DNA of 38,423 bases from Clostridiales bacterium (GCA_004556985.1 SFFC01000008.1:1-38423); one strand, 5' to 3'; shown: positions 23,406 to 31,753, counted from the stretch's first letter. A program made the numbers and translations. Notes: generated by a model not told the origin, from the sequence alone.

Positions 23406-25067
23406 TTACTCGACCGTGATCTCCACAGCCTTCGCGTTGGCGCAGGCCTTCCCGATCGCGCCGAGAATATCGCCATGGCCGTCGCGCAGGGACATGGTCG
23501 CGCAGGAGAGCGCGTCCATGTCGGCCTTCTGCGCATCGGTCAGGGCCGCGTACTTTGCCACGTCCTCGTCCTTCGTCGAGGTGCCGCGCAGCGCGCGTCC
23601 GTTCAGATCGGAGAAGCAGGCCTCAAACCAGGCGTTGATCTCCTCGGTCGTCCTGCCGGTCATCGCCGCCTCGTAGGCGTTCATCTCGTCTTTCCAGCTG
23701 CCGGAATTCATCTTGTAGGCGTTGCCCAGCTCGCGCTTGGTCTTGAAGGACGCCACCTGCTCCGTGAAGCTCTCCTCCGTCTGCTCCCAGACGGCTTCAA
23801 CCTTGCCGTCCGCGTCGGCGTCGGCGTTGTAAGCCTGTCCCGGCCAGCCGGTGAACGCATTGTCGTGCGCGCCGTCGTGGTTGGGCGTAATGATCTCCAG
23901 CACGTCGGCCTTGAGCGCGACAACCTTGCCCTCCGCGTCATAGCAGGCGCCGGCCACCGCGACGTTGATGCTGTAGCAGGGGACGTCCTGGTCGTCCTTA
24001 CCCGGGCCAAGGCGCGGCATCACGTCGATGCCCAGGCCGGTTTTGGCGATACCCGTTACGTTCGCGATCGGCGTCGCGTTCTCCACGGCCTTCGCGATGG
24101 CCGCGAGGATGTCGCCGTGCGGGTCGGTCAGGGACATGGTCGCGCCGGAGATGGCGTCGGTCAGCGCCTTCTCTTCGTCGGTCAGCGCGTTGTACTGCGC
24201 GATATCCGCGTCCTTCGTGGAGGCGGCAGACACCGGGCGACCGTTGATCGAGGAGCAATACTTATTGTTCCAGGCCCGGATCTCTTCGACGGTTTTGCCG
24301 ACGAAGAAGCGCTCGTAGATGTCCATCTCGGCTTCCCAGGTACCGGAATTCATCTTGTAGGCGCTGCCCTTTTCGCGCTTGGTGAGCCAGGAGCCGGTCT
24401 CCTCGGTGAAGATGGCCTCGGTCTCCTCCAGCTGGCCCTCGATTACGCCGTCGCCCTCGGCGTCGGAGTTGTAGGCCTGTCCGGGCCAGCCGGCCATAAA
24501 GTTGTCGCCGTCGTTCGACTCGTCATGGTTGGGCGTGATGATCTCCAGCACGTCCACCTCGAGGTCGGCGATGCGCTGCTCGCTGTCCACGACCACATAC
24601 GCGACGACCTCGTTGAACGAATACACGCCGACCTCCTGGGCGTCCTTGCCCGGGCCGAGACGCGGGGTGGAGACCACGCCGATGCCGTGGGACAGGCCGC
24701 TCGCGGTCACGGCGGTGACCTCCGCCACCGCCTCGGCGGTTTCCTCGCCCATTGCGCTGCGGATCGCCTCGAACACGCCGTTCGAAGTCCAGGTTGCGCC
24801 GGAGACAGCCTCCACGCCGTCCACCGTGCCCGCTGCCAGAATCGCTTCCTTGAGCGGCTCGAGCGCTGCGCCGCCGATGGCGGGCGTCTCATCCTTGCCG
24901 GTCAGATCAAGCGCGACGATTTTGCCGTCCTCGACCGTCACCACGGCCTGAACCGGGCCGCCGAAGCCTTCCGCCTCGCCGGTCAGCGCCTCGCACACGC
25001 CGGTCACGGACAGCGCTGCCGCAAGCAGCACGGCGACCGGGATGAGCATCCACTTGTTTGCCTTCAT
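23406..25067 (-). CDS. Secreted FMN-binding protein with two large internal repeats
   Basis: A 553-residue exported protein with a signal peptide (about 1-26). Residues 33-107 form an FMN-binding domain of the NqrC/RnfG type, ending in the attachment motif VSGATWTS with T92. ApbE enzymes normally link FMN to this threonine. Two repeats of about 200 residues follow (about 124-332 and 343-545). They share RLGPGKD, DVLEIITPNHD, GWPGQAYN and KMNSG, and each ends in an attachment-like motif: ISGATMSL (T310) and LSCATMSL (T524), the last with Gly changed to Cys. I do not recognise the repeats as a named domain. The protein may carry up to three flavins for electron transfer outside the membrane. 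No apbE, rnf or cytochrome gene is adjacent. RBS AGGAGG precedes the start. Confidence 0.75.
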   Translation of the reverse strand: MKANKWMLIPVAVLLAAALSVTGVCEALTGEAEGFGGPVQAVVTVEDGKIVALDLTGKDETPAIGGAALEPLKEAILAAGTVDGVEAVSGATWTSNGVFEAIRSAMGEETAEAVAEVTAVTASGLSHGIGVVSTPRLGPGKDAQEVGVYSFNEVVAYVVVDSEQRIADLEVDVLEIITPNHDESNDGDNFMAGWPGQAYNSDAEGDGVIEGQLEETEAIFTEETGSWLTKREKGSAYKMNSGTWEAEMDIYERFFVGKTVEEIRAWNNKYCSSINGRPVSAASTKDADIAQYNALTDEEKALTDAISGATMSLTDPHGDILAAIAKAVENATPIANVTGIAKTGLGIDVMPRLGPGKDDQDVPCYSINVAVAGACYDAEGKVVALKADVLEIITPNHDGAHDNAFTGWPGQAYNADADADGKVEAVWEQTEESFTEQVASFKTKRELGNAYKMNSGSWKDEMNAYEAAMTGRTTEEINAWFEACFSDLNGRALRGTSTKDEDVAKYAALTDAQKADMDALSCATMSLRDGHGDILGAIGKACANAKAVEITVE

Positions 25068-25298
25068 GGGAGTTCCTCCTTTTGTTTTCCGCCCCGCGGG
25101 GGCGGCTTCCTCCTTGCGGGAAGTCTGTTCCCGTCGTCCCCATGATAATGCTCATCTATGTCAAAATGATGTCTTTTTCATGCGCAAAACAGACAAAAGG
25201 CGCCAAAAACGGGCGCGCCCGGGAGCGCGTCCGTTGTCGGTGAAAAAGCATTCAGATATCCTGGCCTCTTTCGGCCCGTCGGGCAGGGAGGCGCCTTG
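25068..25298 (-). promoter_or_regulatory. Leader region of the FMN-binding gene
   Basis: On the minus strand, the dyad CGGGCGCGCCCG followed by five T (25205-25221) probably ends the ROK-gene transcript. Nearer the FMN-binding gene, CCGCCCC-GCG-GGGGCGG (25089-25105) forms a hairpin about 20 bases upstream of the start. A TTGACA is present near 25160 but has no -10 at the right distance, so the promoter is unclear. Confidence 0.4.
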
Positions 25299-26240
25299 TC
25301 AGCGCGCGCTGTCGATGGCGAGCTTGGCCGTGCCGTAGATGCCGGCGTCGTTGCCCAACTCTGCCAGCACGATGCGGGCCTTCTGCTCGCTGAGCGTGGC
25401 ATACTCGTTGTAGTGGCGCGTGACCAGGTCGATCAGGTAAGCGCCGGCCTTGGAGACGCCGCCGCCGATGATGAACAGCTCCGGGTCGATCACGCAGCTG
25501 AGCATCGAGAGGCTCTTTGCCAGGAAATCCATGCAGATGTCCGCGACCTGCGCGGCCAGCGCATCCCCGGCCTTCGCGGCGTCGAAGACGTCCCGCGCCG
25601 TGATGCGCTCGAGGCTGCGCAGCGCGCTGGGCGTGTCGCAGGCGGCGAGCATGCGCTCCGCCCGGCGGACGATGCCGGTGGCCGAGGCGATCTGATCCAG
25701 ACAGCCGATGTGGCCGCAGTTGCAGGGCAGGGGCTCGTCCGGGTCGCAGAGCGTGTGGCCGACCTCGCCGCCCAGACCGTGTGCGCCATAGATGACCTTG
25801 CCGTCCAGAATGATGCCGCTGCCCACGCCGGTGCCCAGGGTGACGAGGATGACGCTGTGCGCGCCGCGGCCGCCGCCCTGCCAGGATTCGCCCATCGCCG
25901 CCATGTTTGCGTCATTGCCGGCGAAGCAGGGGACGCCGCCCAGCAGCGCGGAGAGCTCGCGCGCGGGGTTGAAGTTGCTCCAGTGCAGGTTGACGCAGCG
26001 CTCGACGCGGCCGTTGCGCAGCACAGGCCCGGGGATGCCGACGCCGACGCCTGCGACGCGGCTCAGGTCGTTTTCGGCATAGCGGCGGATTTCGGAGGCG
26101 ACGGTGGGGAGAATGCGGCCCCCCTGCTCCGCCGTGTCCGTGGGAATCTCCCATTGGGCCAGCTTGACGCCCTCAGCCGTGAACGCGCCGAACTTGGTGG
26201 CCGTTCCGCCGATGTCGACGCCGAAGTAGAGGATATCCAT
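25299..26240 (-). CDS. ROK-family sugar kinase (glucokinase or GlcNAc kinase)
   Basis: A 313-residue ROK kinase, cytoplasmic. It has the phosphate-binding loop GVDIGGTATKFG near the start, the catalytic Asp110 (in FAGNDANMAA), GGEVGHT at 158-164, and the ROK zinc motif CNCGHIGCLD (Cys173, 175 and 180 with His162). ROK enzymes phosphorylate glucose, N-acetylglucosamine or related sugars. The gene follows a glycosylasparaginase, which would release N-acetylglucosamine, so GlcNAc kinase is as likely as glucokinase. The ATG at 26240 is preferred because GGAG lies 7 bases upstream; the ATG at 26246 is too close to that site. Confidence 0.88.
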   Translation of the reverse strand: MDILYFGVDIGGTATKFGAFTAEGVKLAQWEIPTDTAEQGGRILPTVASEIRRYAENDLSRVAGVGVGIPGPVLRNGRVERCVNLHWSNFNPARELSALLGGVPCFAGNDANMAAMGESWQGGGRGAHSVILVTLGTGVGSGIILDGKVIYGAHGLGGEVGHTLCDPDEPLPCNCGHIGCLDQIASATGIVRRAERMLAACDTPSALRSLERITARDVFDAAKAGDALAAQVADICMDFLAKSLSMLSCVIDPELFIIGGGVSKAGAYLIDLVTRHYNEYATLSEQKARIVLAELGNDAGIYGTAKLAIDSAR

Positions 26241-26279
26241 AGACATGCTCCTTTCTGAACATGGAATGACGGAAGGGCA

Positions 26280-27206
26280 TCAGTCCACGCCGTCGAGCGC
26301 CTCCGGCGTGACGGGGCCAATGGAAAGCCCCTCAGGCGTCGCGCGCGCGGCGCACAGATAGGTGCCCTGCGCGCTGCCTACGGCGAACGGGAAGAGCGGC
26401 AGCGTGGTCGCCGCGCCGAAGCCGCCCTGCGCGGAGAGGGCGATCAGGCTGATGCTGCCCGCCTCCTCGCTGAGACGGCGATGCGTGTCTGTGAGGCCGC
26501 GCAGCGCCTCCTCGCAGGCCTCCTGCGCGCTCGCGCCCCGGCGCATCAGCGAGACGGCCTCGTAGGACAGGCAGCCGCGCATGATGTCCTCGCCCAAGCC
26601 GGTTGCCGCCGCGCCGCCGTAGCGGGCGTCGCAGTAAAAGCCCGAGCCGACGAGCGGCGAATCGCCGACGCGCCCCGGCTCCTTGAGGAACAGGCCGGAG
26701 GTCGACGTGCCGGCGACCATCCGTCCCTGCGCGTCCAGACCGATCACGCAGACGGTGTCGTGGCCGCGGTAGGCCGTCAGCGGCTCCTCGTCGGCGAGGG
26801 ACTGCATCGCCTCGCGCCAGCGCGCCTGCGAGCTCTGCGTGCGCATGTCGCGCAGGGGAAGCCCCGCGTTCAGCGCAAACTGCTCCGCGCCGCGGCCGGC
26901 GAGCAGGCAGTTGGTCTCCCGCCCGCAGAGCAGGCGCGCCGCGCGGATAGGATTGCGCAGGTTTTCGGCGGCCATGACGCCGCCGATGCGCAGCGTCTGC
27001 CCGTCCATCCAGCCGGCGTCGAGCAGCACGCGCCCGTCCCGGGCGGGCAGCGCGCCGTAGCCGACCGAAACATAGGCCGGATTATCCTCCACGCACATGA
27101 TTGCGCGCTCGACGGCGTCCGCGGCGTTCCTGCCGCAGGCGAGCATGTCGCGGGCCTCCGTCAGCCCTTGAAGGGACATTTTCCATGTGCCGATGATGGC
27201 GTACAT
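26280..27206 (-). CDS. N4-(beta-N-acetylglucosaminyl)-L-asparaginase (glycosylasparaginase)
   Basis: A 308-residue Ntn-hydrolase of the asparaginase-2/glycosylasparaginase family. The precursor is expected to cut itself before Thr151 (in YRGHDTVCVIGL), which becomes the nucleophile. The substrate-site blocks GTSTSG, PGRVGDSPLVGSG and GGAAATGLGEDIMR fit glycosylasparaginases better than plain isoaspartyl peptidases. The reaction splits GlcNAc-Asn, the linkage stub of N-glycoproteins, to aspartate and an amino-sugar that yields GlcNAc. No signal peptide is present, so it acts on imported substrate. It lies in an operon cutC, this gene, ROK kinase with short spacers; AGGAGG stands 8-9 bases ahead of the ATG. 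Confidence 0.83.
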   Translation of the reverse strand: MYAIIGTWKMSLQGLTEARDMLACGRNAADAVERAIMCVEDNPAYVSVGYGALPARDGRVLLDAGWMDGQTLRIGGVMAAENLRNPIRAARLLCGRETNCLLAGRGAEQFALNAGLPLRDMRTQSSQARWREAMQSLADEEPLTAYRGHDTVCVIGLDAQGRMVAGTSTSGLFLKEPGRVGDSPLVGSGFYCDARYGGAAATGLGEDIMRGCLSYEAVSLMRRGASAQEACEEALRGLTDTHRRLSEEAGSISLIALSAQGGFGAATTLPLFPFAVGSAQGTYLCAARATPEGLSIGPVTPEALDGVD

Positions 27207-27225
27207 GTCCAAGACCTCCTGAAAT

Positions 27226-27972
27226 CTATCGGTCGAGCGTCTCCCGCATCGCGCGGAAGCGGGCGGCGTCCGTGACCTTGTAGCAGTCCTCCGGCGGATA
27301 GAGCGCGCCGCCGAAGTGGATGTCGGGATGGGCGAGGGTCGAGGGATCGGCGACGCTTCGGCGCTGGGAGAGATGCACCTGCGTGCAGCCGGTGAGCGCA
27401 AGCAGCCGATGTACGTTCTGCGGCGTGATGCCCGCGCCCGGCAGGATCTCGATGGTCCCCTGCGCGTGGCAGCGCATCTGCGCGATGACGTCCGCGCCGT
27501 AGAGCGCCGCGGGCGCCTGGCCGCTGGTCAGCACGCGCGTCACGCCCAGGCGGATGAGCGCATCCAGCGCGGCACGCCAGTCGGGCACGACGTCGATGGC
27601 CCGGTGAAAGACCGTCTCCCGGTCTCCGGCGAGCGCCACAAGCTCACGCACGCGGTCCTCATCGACCGTCCCGTCCGCATGCAGGCAGCCGAAGACGAGG
27701 CCGTCCGCCCCGGACGCAAGCAGCAGCTGCCCGTCGGCGAGCATGGAGCGGAATTCGAGCGGCGTGTAGCAGAAGCCGCCCTCGCGCGGGCGCAGCATTG
27801 CCATGACGGGGATGTCCGTCTGCTCGCGCAGCGCCCTTAAAGAGCCGATGCTGGGCGTCAGCCCGCCCAGAAAGAGCGCGCTATTGAGCTCGACGCGATC
27901 CGCGCCGCCGCGCGCCGCCTCGAGCGCATCGTCGGCAGAGCCGCAGCAGGCCTCCACGAGTATGCGCGCCAT
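27226..27972 (-). CDS. cutC: CutC-family protein
   Basis: A 248-residue TIM-barrel protein of the CutC family. Hallmarks are LVEACCGSADDALEAARGGADRVELN-like N-terminal sequence, MLRPREGGFCYT, VFGCLHADGTVD, TVFHRAIDV and LTSGQAP. CutC was first linked to copper tolerance in E. coli, but its biochemical role is not settled. Here it is the first gene of an operon with glycosylasparaginase and a ROK sugar kinase, and no copper genes are nearby. This hints at a carbohydrate role, which is inference. It has its own promoter on the minus strand (28008-28036), back to back with malQ. Confidence 0.9.
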   Translation of the reverse strand: MARILVEACCGSADDALEAARGGADRVELNSALFLGGLTPSIGSLRALREQTDIPVMAMLRPREGGFCYTPLEFRSMLADGQLLLASGADGLVFGCLHADGTVDEDRVRELVALAGDRETVFHRAIDVVPDWRAALDALIRLGVTRVLTSGQAPAALYGADVIAQMRCHAQGTIEILPGAGITPQNVHRLLALTGCTQVHLSQRRSVADPSTLAHPDIHFGGALYPPEDCYKVTDAARFRAMRETLDR

Positions 27973-28007
27973 GAGCGATTCCCCCTCAAACCGTTGTATC
28001 TGAAACG

Positions 28008-28036
28008 ATTATAACAGCCCGCGAAGCGGATTGCAA
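28008..28036 (-). promoter_or_regulatory. Promoter of the cutC operon
   Basis: Read on the minus strand: TTGCAA (28036-28031), 17-base spacer, perfect TATAAT (28013-28008). Confidence 0.75.
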
Positions 28037-28054
28037 GGCTGCGCCGCATGCTCC

Positions 28055-28083
28055 TTGACAGGCCGTCTGCATTCCCCTATAAT
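28055..28083 (+). promoter_or_regulatory. Promoter of malQ, perfect consensus
   Basis: TTGACA (28055-28060), 17-base spacer, TATAAT (28078-28083): an exact sigma-A consensus, divergent from the cutC promoter 18 bases away. It should be strong unless repressed. Confidence 0.9.
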
Positions 28084-28089
28084 TCGTCT

Positions 28090-28228
28090 TATCAGAGAAA
28101 ACCGAAGCGGGGCAGGGCGAACCGAAGCGCGGGTCTGCCCGGCCTAAAAGGACGACGAAAACCGGAGTGCCGGCGGCAGACCGGGAGTGTGCCGCGCGCC
28201 TCCGTGACAAACGGAAGGGGATGTTTGG
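28090..28228 (+). promoter_or_regulatory. Structured malQ leader
   Basis: The leader of about 140 bases contains ACCGAAGCG twice, exactly 20 bases apart (28101 and 28121). It also has a long stem, GGTCTGCC (28132-28139) with GGCAGACC (28175-28182), extended by inner CGGC/GCCG pairs. No T-run follows, so a simple attenuator is unlikely. Role unknown. Confidence 0.4.
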
Positions 28229-29755
28229 ATGGACAGAAGAGCGGGCGTGCTGCTCTCCGTGACCAGCCTGCCGGGGAAATACGGCATCGGCAGCTTTTCG
28301 AAAAGCGCCTACGACTTTGTGGATTGGCTCGCGGAGGCGGGCCAGAGCTATTGGCAGATTCTGCCGCTGGGGCCGACGAGCTACGGCGAATCCGGCGATT
28401 CGCCCTACCAGGCGTACTCCGCCTTCGCGGGCAACCCTTACCTGATCAGTCTGGAGGCGCTGGTTGAGGAGGGCGTGCTGACGCAGGAAGAATGCGACGC
28501 GGCGGACTTTGGCGACAGGGAGGAGCGCGTCGACTTTGACAGACTCCACGAGAGCCGCTTCGCGCTGCTGCATCTGGCCTATGAGCGCAGCGACATCAGC
28601 CATAACCCGGCGTATCAGCGCTTTCTGCAGGAGAACGGATGGTGGCTGTCGGATTATGCGCTGTTCATGGCCGTCAAGTCCTTCTTCGGCGGCGCGCCGT
28701 ATCAGGAGTGGCCGCAGGATATCCGTATGCATTGGGGCTTTGCACTCGACTACTACCGCCGGGAGCTCTACTTCGACGTGGAATTCCAGCAGTACATGCA
28801 GTTCAAGTTCTTCGAGCAATGGAAAAAGCTGCACGCATACGCGAACAGCCGGCATATCCGGATCGTCGGCGACATGCCGATCTACGTCTCGCCGGACAGC
28901 GCGGACGTTTGGGCGCACAGCGAGCTGTTCCAGATGGACGCGGATGGGCGCCCCGAGGCGATTGCGGGCTGCCCGCCGGACGCCTTCTCCGCGACGGGGC
29001 AGATCTGGAAGAACCCGCTCTACCGCTGGGAGGCGCACAGGCGCAGCGGCTATTCCTGGTGGATGTCGCGGATCTGGCAGAGCTTTGAGATGTACGACGT
29101 CGTGCGCATCGACCACTTCCGCGGGTTTGACGAGTATTATTCGATCCCCAACGGCAGCGAGTCTGCGCTGAACGGCCATTGGGAGAAGGGCCCGGGCATG
29201 GAGCTGTTCCGCACGATGCAGCAGAATCTCGGCCCCCGGGAGGTCATCGCGGAGGATCTGGGCCTGATGACAGAGACCGTGCGCCGCCTCGTGCGCGATA
29301 GCGGCTTCCCCAACATGAAGGTGATCCAGTTCGCCTTTGACGTTGGCGATAAGGGCGCGGCGAACGATTACCTGCCCCACAACTACGACCGCAACTGCGT
29401 CGTCTACACAGGCACGCACGACAACGAGACGATCGCGGGCTGGTTTGCGGGCCTCCCGGAGGCGGAGAAGAAGCTCGTGCGCGACTACCTCTGCGTGCCG
29501 GATGCCGGCGACAGCGAGATGCCAGTCATCCTGATCGCCGCGGCGATGCGCAGCTGCGCGCAGACCTGCATCATCCCGGTGCAGGATTATCTCGGCCTGG
29601 GGAACGACTGCCGCATGAACCAACCCTCGACCGTTGGGGAAAACTGGCGCTGGCGCCTCAGGCCCGGCCAGCTCACCAGGGAGGCTGCTGCGCTGGCGCG
29701 GGAGCTGACGATGCGCTACGGACGCATGAACTGGGCGAACGCGCAGGAGGGCTGA
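28229..29755 (+). CDS. malQ: 4-alpha-glucanotransferase (GH77, amylomaltase)
   Basis: A 508-residue GH77 enzyme, cytoplasmic, that moves alpha-1,4-glucan segments between maltodextrins and releases glucose. The acceptor region SYWQILPLGPT and the GDSPYQAYSAFAGNP block are typical. The catalytic residues are D295 (VVRIDHFRGF, nucleophile), E342 (VIAEDLG, acid/base) and D398 (TGTHDNET, stabiliser). Length is normal and no domain is missing. AAGGGGA lies 8 bases before the ATG. The glucose it releases could be phosphorylated by the divergently encoded ROK kinase. A weak stem (GCC...GGC with four T) follows the gene. Confidence 0.96.
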   Translation: MDRRAGVLLSVTSLPGKYGIGSFSKSAYDFVDWLAEAGQSYWQILPLGPTSYGESGDSPYQAYSAFAGNPYLISLEALVEEGVLTQEECDAADFGDREERVDFDRLHESRFALLHLAYERSDISHNPAYQRFLQENGWWLSDYALFMAVKSFFGGAPYQEWPQDIRMHWGFALDYYRRELYFDVEFQQYMQFKFFEQWKKLHAYANSRHIRIVGDMPIYVSPDSADVWAHSELFQMDADGRPEAIAGCPPDAFSATGQIWKNPLYRWEAHRRSGYSWWMSRIWQSFEMYDVVRIDHFRGFDEYYSIPNGSESALNGHWEKGPGMELFRTMQQNLGPREVIAEDLGLMTETVRRLVRDSGFPNMKVIQFAFDVGDKGAANDYLPHNYDRNCVVYTGTHDNETIAGWFAGLPEAEKKLVRDYLCVPDAGDSEMPVILIAAAMRSCAQTCIIPVQDYLGLGNDCRMNQPSTVGENWRWRLRPGQLTREAAALARELTMRYGRMNWANAQEG

Positions 29756-29800
29756 GCCTCTTCGGAATGGCTTTTATGCGCGCGAAGCGAGGAAGGGAAT

Positions 29801-29909
29801 CTGAGGGGTTAAATCCCTCAGGCAGGTTATAGGGCGGCAGCCCTATCGTATCCCAAACGATACAAGATGCAGTCTCAGAGCTGGCTGCGAAGCAGCCTGC
29901 GATTGAGAC
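29801..29909 (+). ncRNA. Array of four hairpins between malQ and the fucosidase gene
   Basis: Four perfect stems follow one another. CTGAGGG/CCCTCAG is at 29801-29821. ATAGGGC-GGCA-GCCCTAT is at 29829-29846. GTATC/GATAC is at 29848-29863. A two-level stem with GTCTCA/TGAGAC outside (29872-29909) holds GGCTGC-GAA-GCAGCC inside (29883-29897). No T-run and no ORF with a ribosome site is present. It may be a regulatory RNA in the fucosidase leader, or a dispersed structured repeat. I do not recognise its class. Confidence 0.45.
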
Positions 29910-29986
29910 GGGTTGGATGGACAGAAGCTGGTTTCAGAAGAAAAAATGTGGGAAAGCAGATACTATCCCCAGGAAAGGAATGCCGC

Positions 29987-31447
29987 ATGAACGAACAGGA
30001 GCTGCTGCGCCTCGTCGACGAGGTCAACGCGCAGGGGCCGTACAAGCCGGACTGGGCGTCGCTTTCCGCCGTGAAGATCCCCGACTGGTTCATAAGAAGC
30101 CGCCTGGGCATCTTCATCCACTGGGGCGCATACAGCGTGCCCGCGGCGACGGACGAGTGGTATCCCCGAAACATGTACATGAAGGACAAGCCCGCCTACG
30201 CCCATCATCTGCGCGTCTACGGGCCGCAGCGGGAGGCCGGCTACAAGGAGTTCATTCCGCAGTTCCGGGCGGAGCGCTTCGATCCTGCCGAATGGATTGC
30301 GTTGTTCCGGGAGGCCGGCGCGGGCTATCTCTTCCCGGTCGCCGAGCATCACGACGGCTTTCAGATGTATGCAAGCGACCTCTCGCGCTGGAATGCCGCG
30401 CAGATGGGCCCCCGGCGCGACGTGCTGGGCGAGCTCAAGGTGGAGGCGGAGCGGCAGGGCCTGCAGCTTTGCGCCTCGAGCCACCGCGCGGAGCACTGGT
30501 GGTTCATGTGCCATGGGCGGGAGTTTGACAGCGACGTGCGCGAGCCGCTGCACAAGGGCGATCTCTACTGGCCCGCGATGCCGGAGCCGGCGGATCACGA
30601 GGATCGCTTCAGCGAGCCTGCGCCCACCGAGGAATACCTGAATGACTGGCTCGCGCGCACGGCGGAGCTGATCGTGCGCTACTGCCCGGCGCTGATCTAC
30701 TTTGACTGGTGGGTGCAGCACCGCGCGTTTGCGCCGTATCTCAAGCGCATCGCGGCGTTTTACTACAACTGGGGCGCGCGGCAGGGCAAGCAGGTCGCTC
30801 TGTGCATCAAGCATGACGCCATGCCGCCGGACACCTGCATCCCCGAGATCGAGCGCGGCGGCTTTGAGGGCATCGTCCCCTTCGCTTGGCAGACGGACAC
30901 GGCCGTGGCCCGCAACTCCTGGTGCCACACGGACGCGCTCGACTACAAGACGACGGACGAGATCATCACGACGCTGCTGGATACAGTCAGCAAGAACGGC
31001 AACATGCTGCTCAACGTCGGCCCGAAGGCGGACGGCACGATTCCCGACGGGGACAGGCGCATCCTCACGGAGCTGGGCGCGTGGATGCGCGTCAACGGCC
31101 GCGCCATCCGCGGCGCGAAGGCCTGGAAACGCTTCGGCGAGGGGCCGACCCATCCGCCGATGGGCGAATTCACCGACCAGAAGCCGCCCTGCTATACGCC
31201 GCAGGACTATCGCTTTACGACAAACGGCGGGCGGCTGTATGCCGCAGCGCTGCGCTGCCCGGCAGACGGGCAGTTCCTCGTGCGCTCGCTGACGCCCGGC
31301 CCGCTCTGGCGTGCGCCCATCGCGCAGGTGCGCGTGCTGGGCTACGACGCGCAGGTCGTCTGGCATCAGGACGGGGAGGGGCTGCACGTCAGCGCTCCGG
31401 GCCTGTGCAGTCCCTGGCCCGTCGTGCTGGAGGTTGAGCCGGCGTAA
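29987..31447 (+). CDS. GH29 alpha-L-fucosidase, intracellular
   Basis: A 486-residue GH29 enzyme that removes alpha-linked fucose with retention. The barrel begins at PDWFIRSRLGIFIHWGAYSV (32-51). The substrate-binding pair is in VAEHHDGF (118-125), and the nucleophile is D240 in ALIYFDWW. The segment NGNMLLNVGPKADG after it is a family hallmark. There is no signal peptide, so the enzyme works on imported fucosylated oligosaccharides. The acid/base is not conserved enough in GH29 to place. The start ATG at 29987 has AAAGGA upstream; a longer reading to 29867 runs through the hairpin array and is rejected. A C-terminal beta-rich domain covers about 390-486. Confidence 0.9.
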   Translation: MNEQELLRLVDEVNAQGPYKPDWASLSAVKIPDWFIRSRLGIFIHWGAYSVPAATDEWYPRNMYMKDKPAYAHHLRVYGPQREAGYKEFIPQFRAERFDPAEWIALFREAGAGYLFPVAEHHDGFQMYASDLSRWNAAQMGPRRDVLGELKVEAERQGLQLCASSHRAEHWWFMCHGREFDSDVREPLHKGDLYWPAMPEPADHEDRFSEPAPTEEYLNDWLARTAELIVRYCPALIYFDWWVQHRAFAPYLKRIAAFYYNWGARQGKQVALCIKHDAMPPDTCIPEIERGGFEGIVPFAWQTDTAVARNSWCHTDALDYKTTDEIITTLLDTVSKNGNMLLNVGPKADGTIPDGDRRILTELGAWMRVNGRAIRGAKAWKRFGEGPTHPPMGEFTDQKPPCYTPQDYRFTTNGGRLYAAALRCPADGQFLVRSLTPGPLWRAPIAQVRVLGYDAQVVWHQDGEGLHVSAPGLCSPWPVVLEVEPA

Positions 31448-31550
31448 GGGTATGGAGGCGTCTGTACCACGCAGGGGCGCTGGCCTGACGGATTTCACGG
31501 GCTTTGGGATTCAGCGCGCCGCTCCTCAGGCGGCAAGCAGGGGCGCAAAC

Positions 31551-31584
31551 AAACCGGGGTGGAGGGAAATGCACCCCGGTTTAT
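31551..31584 (+). terminator. Terminator of the fucosidase gene
   Basis: AAACCGGGGTG (31551-31561) pairs perfectly with CACCCCGGTTT (31572-31582) over a 10-base loop, with a short T tail. Confidence 0.75.
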
Positions 31585-31634
31585 CCGTTGCGGAAGAAAA
31601 AGAAACAAAAAATCGAAAAAGTTCGAAAAACCCC

Positions 31635-31663
31635 TTGATTTTTCCGCGAACCTGATGTATACT
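31635..31663 (+). promoter_or_regulatory. Promoter of tRNA-Val
   Basis: TTGATT (31635-31640), 17-base spacer, TATACT (31658-31663), 13 bases before the tRNA. Confidence 0.75.
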
Positions 31664-31676
31664 ATATCTCGTGCTT

Positions 31677-31753
31677 GGGGTCGTAGCTCAGCTGGTCAGA
31701 GCGCCACGTTGACATCGTGGAGGTCGTAGGTTCGAGCCCTATCGACCCCACCA
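31677..31753 (+). tRNA. tRNA-Val(GAC)
   Basis: A complete 77-base tRNA. The acceptor stem GGGGTCG/CGACCCC has 7 pairs. The D-arm stem is GCTC/GAGC, and the anticodon stem CCACG/CGTGG encloses the loop TTGACAT, giving anticodon GAC (valine, codon GUC). The T-loop is TTCGAGC, and the CCA end is encoded. A rho-independent terminator follows at 31783-31809. The 3' half is repeated twice further downstream, which marks this gene as an integration site. Confidence 0.97.

Noticed and set aside
23475..25145. 556-residue open frame on the plus strand opposite the FMN-binding gene
   Set aside because: The minus-strand reading has a signal peptide, known motifs and a ribosome site; the plus-strand reading has none and is compositional.
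27986..29623. 545-residue open frame on the minus strand opposite malQ
   Set aside because: malQ on the plus strand has all the GH77 catalytic residues. The minus frame is arginine- and valine-rich shadow sequence and would run through both divergent promoters.
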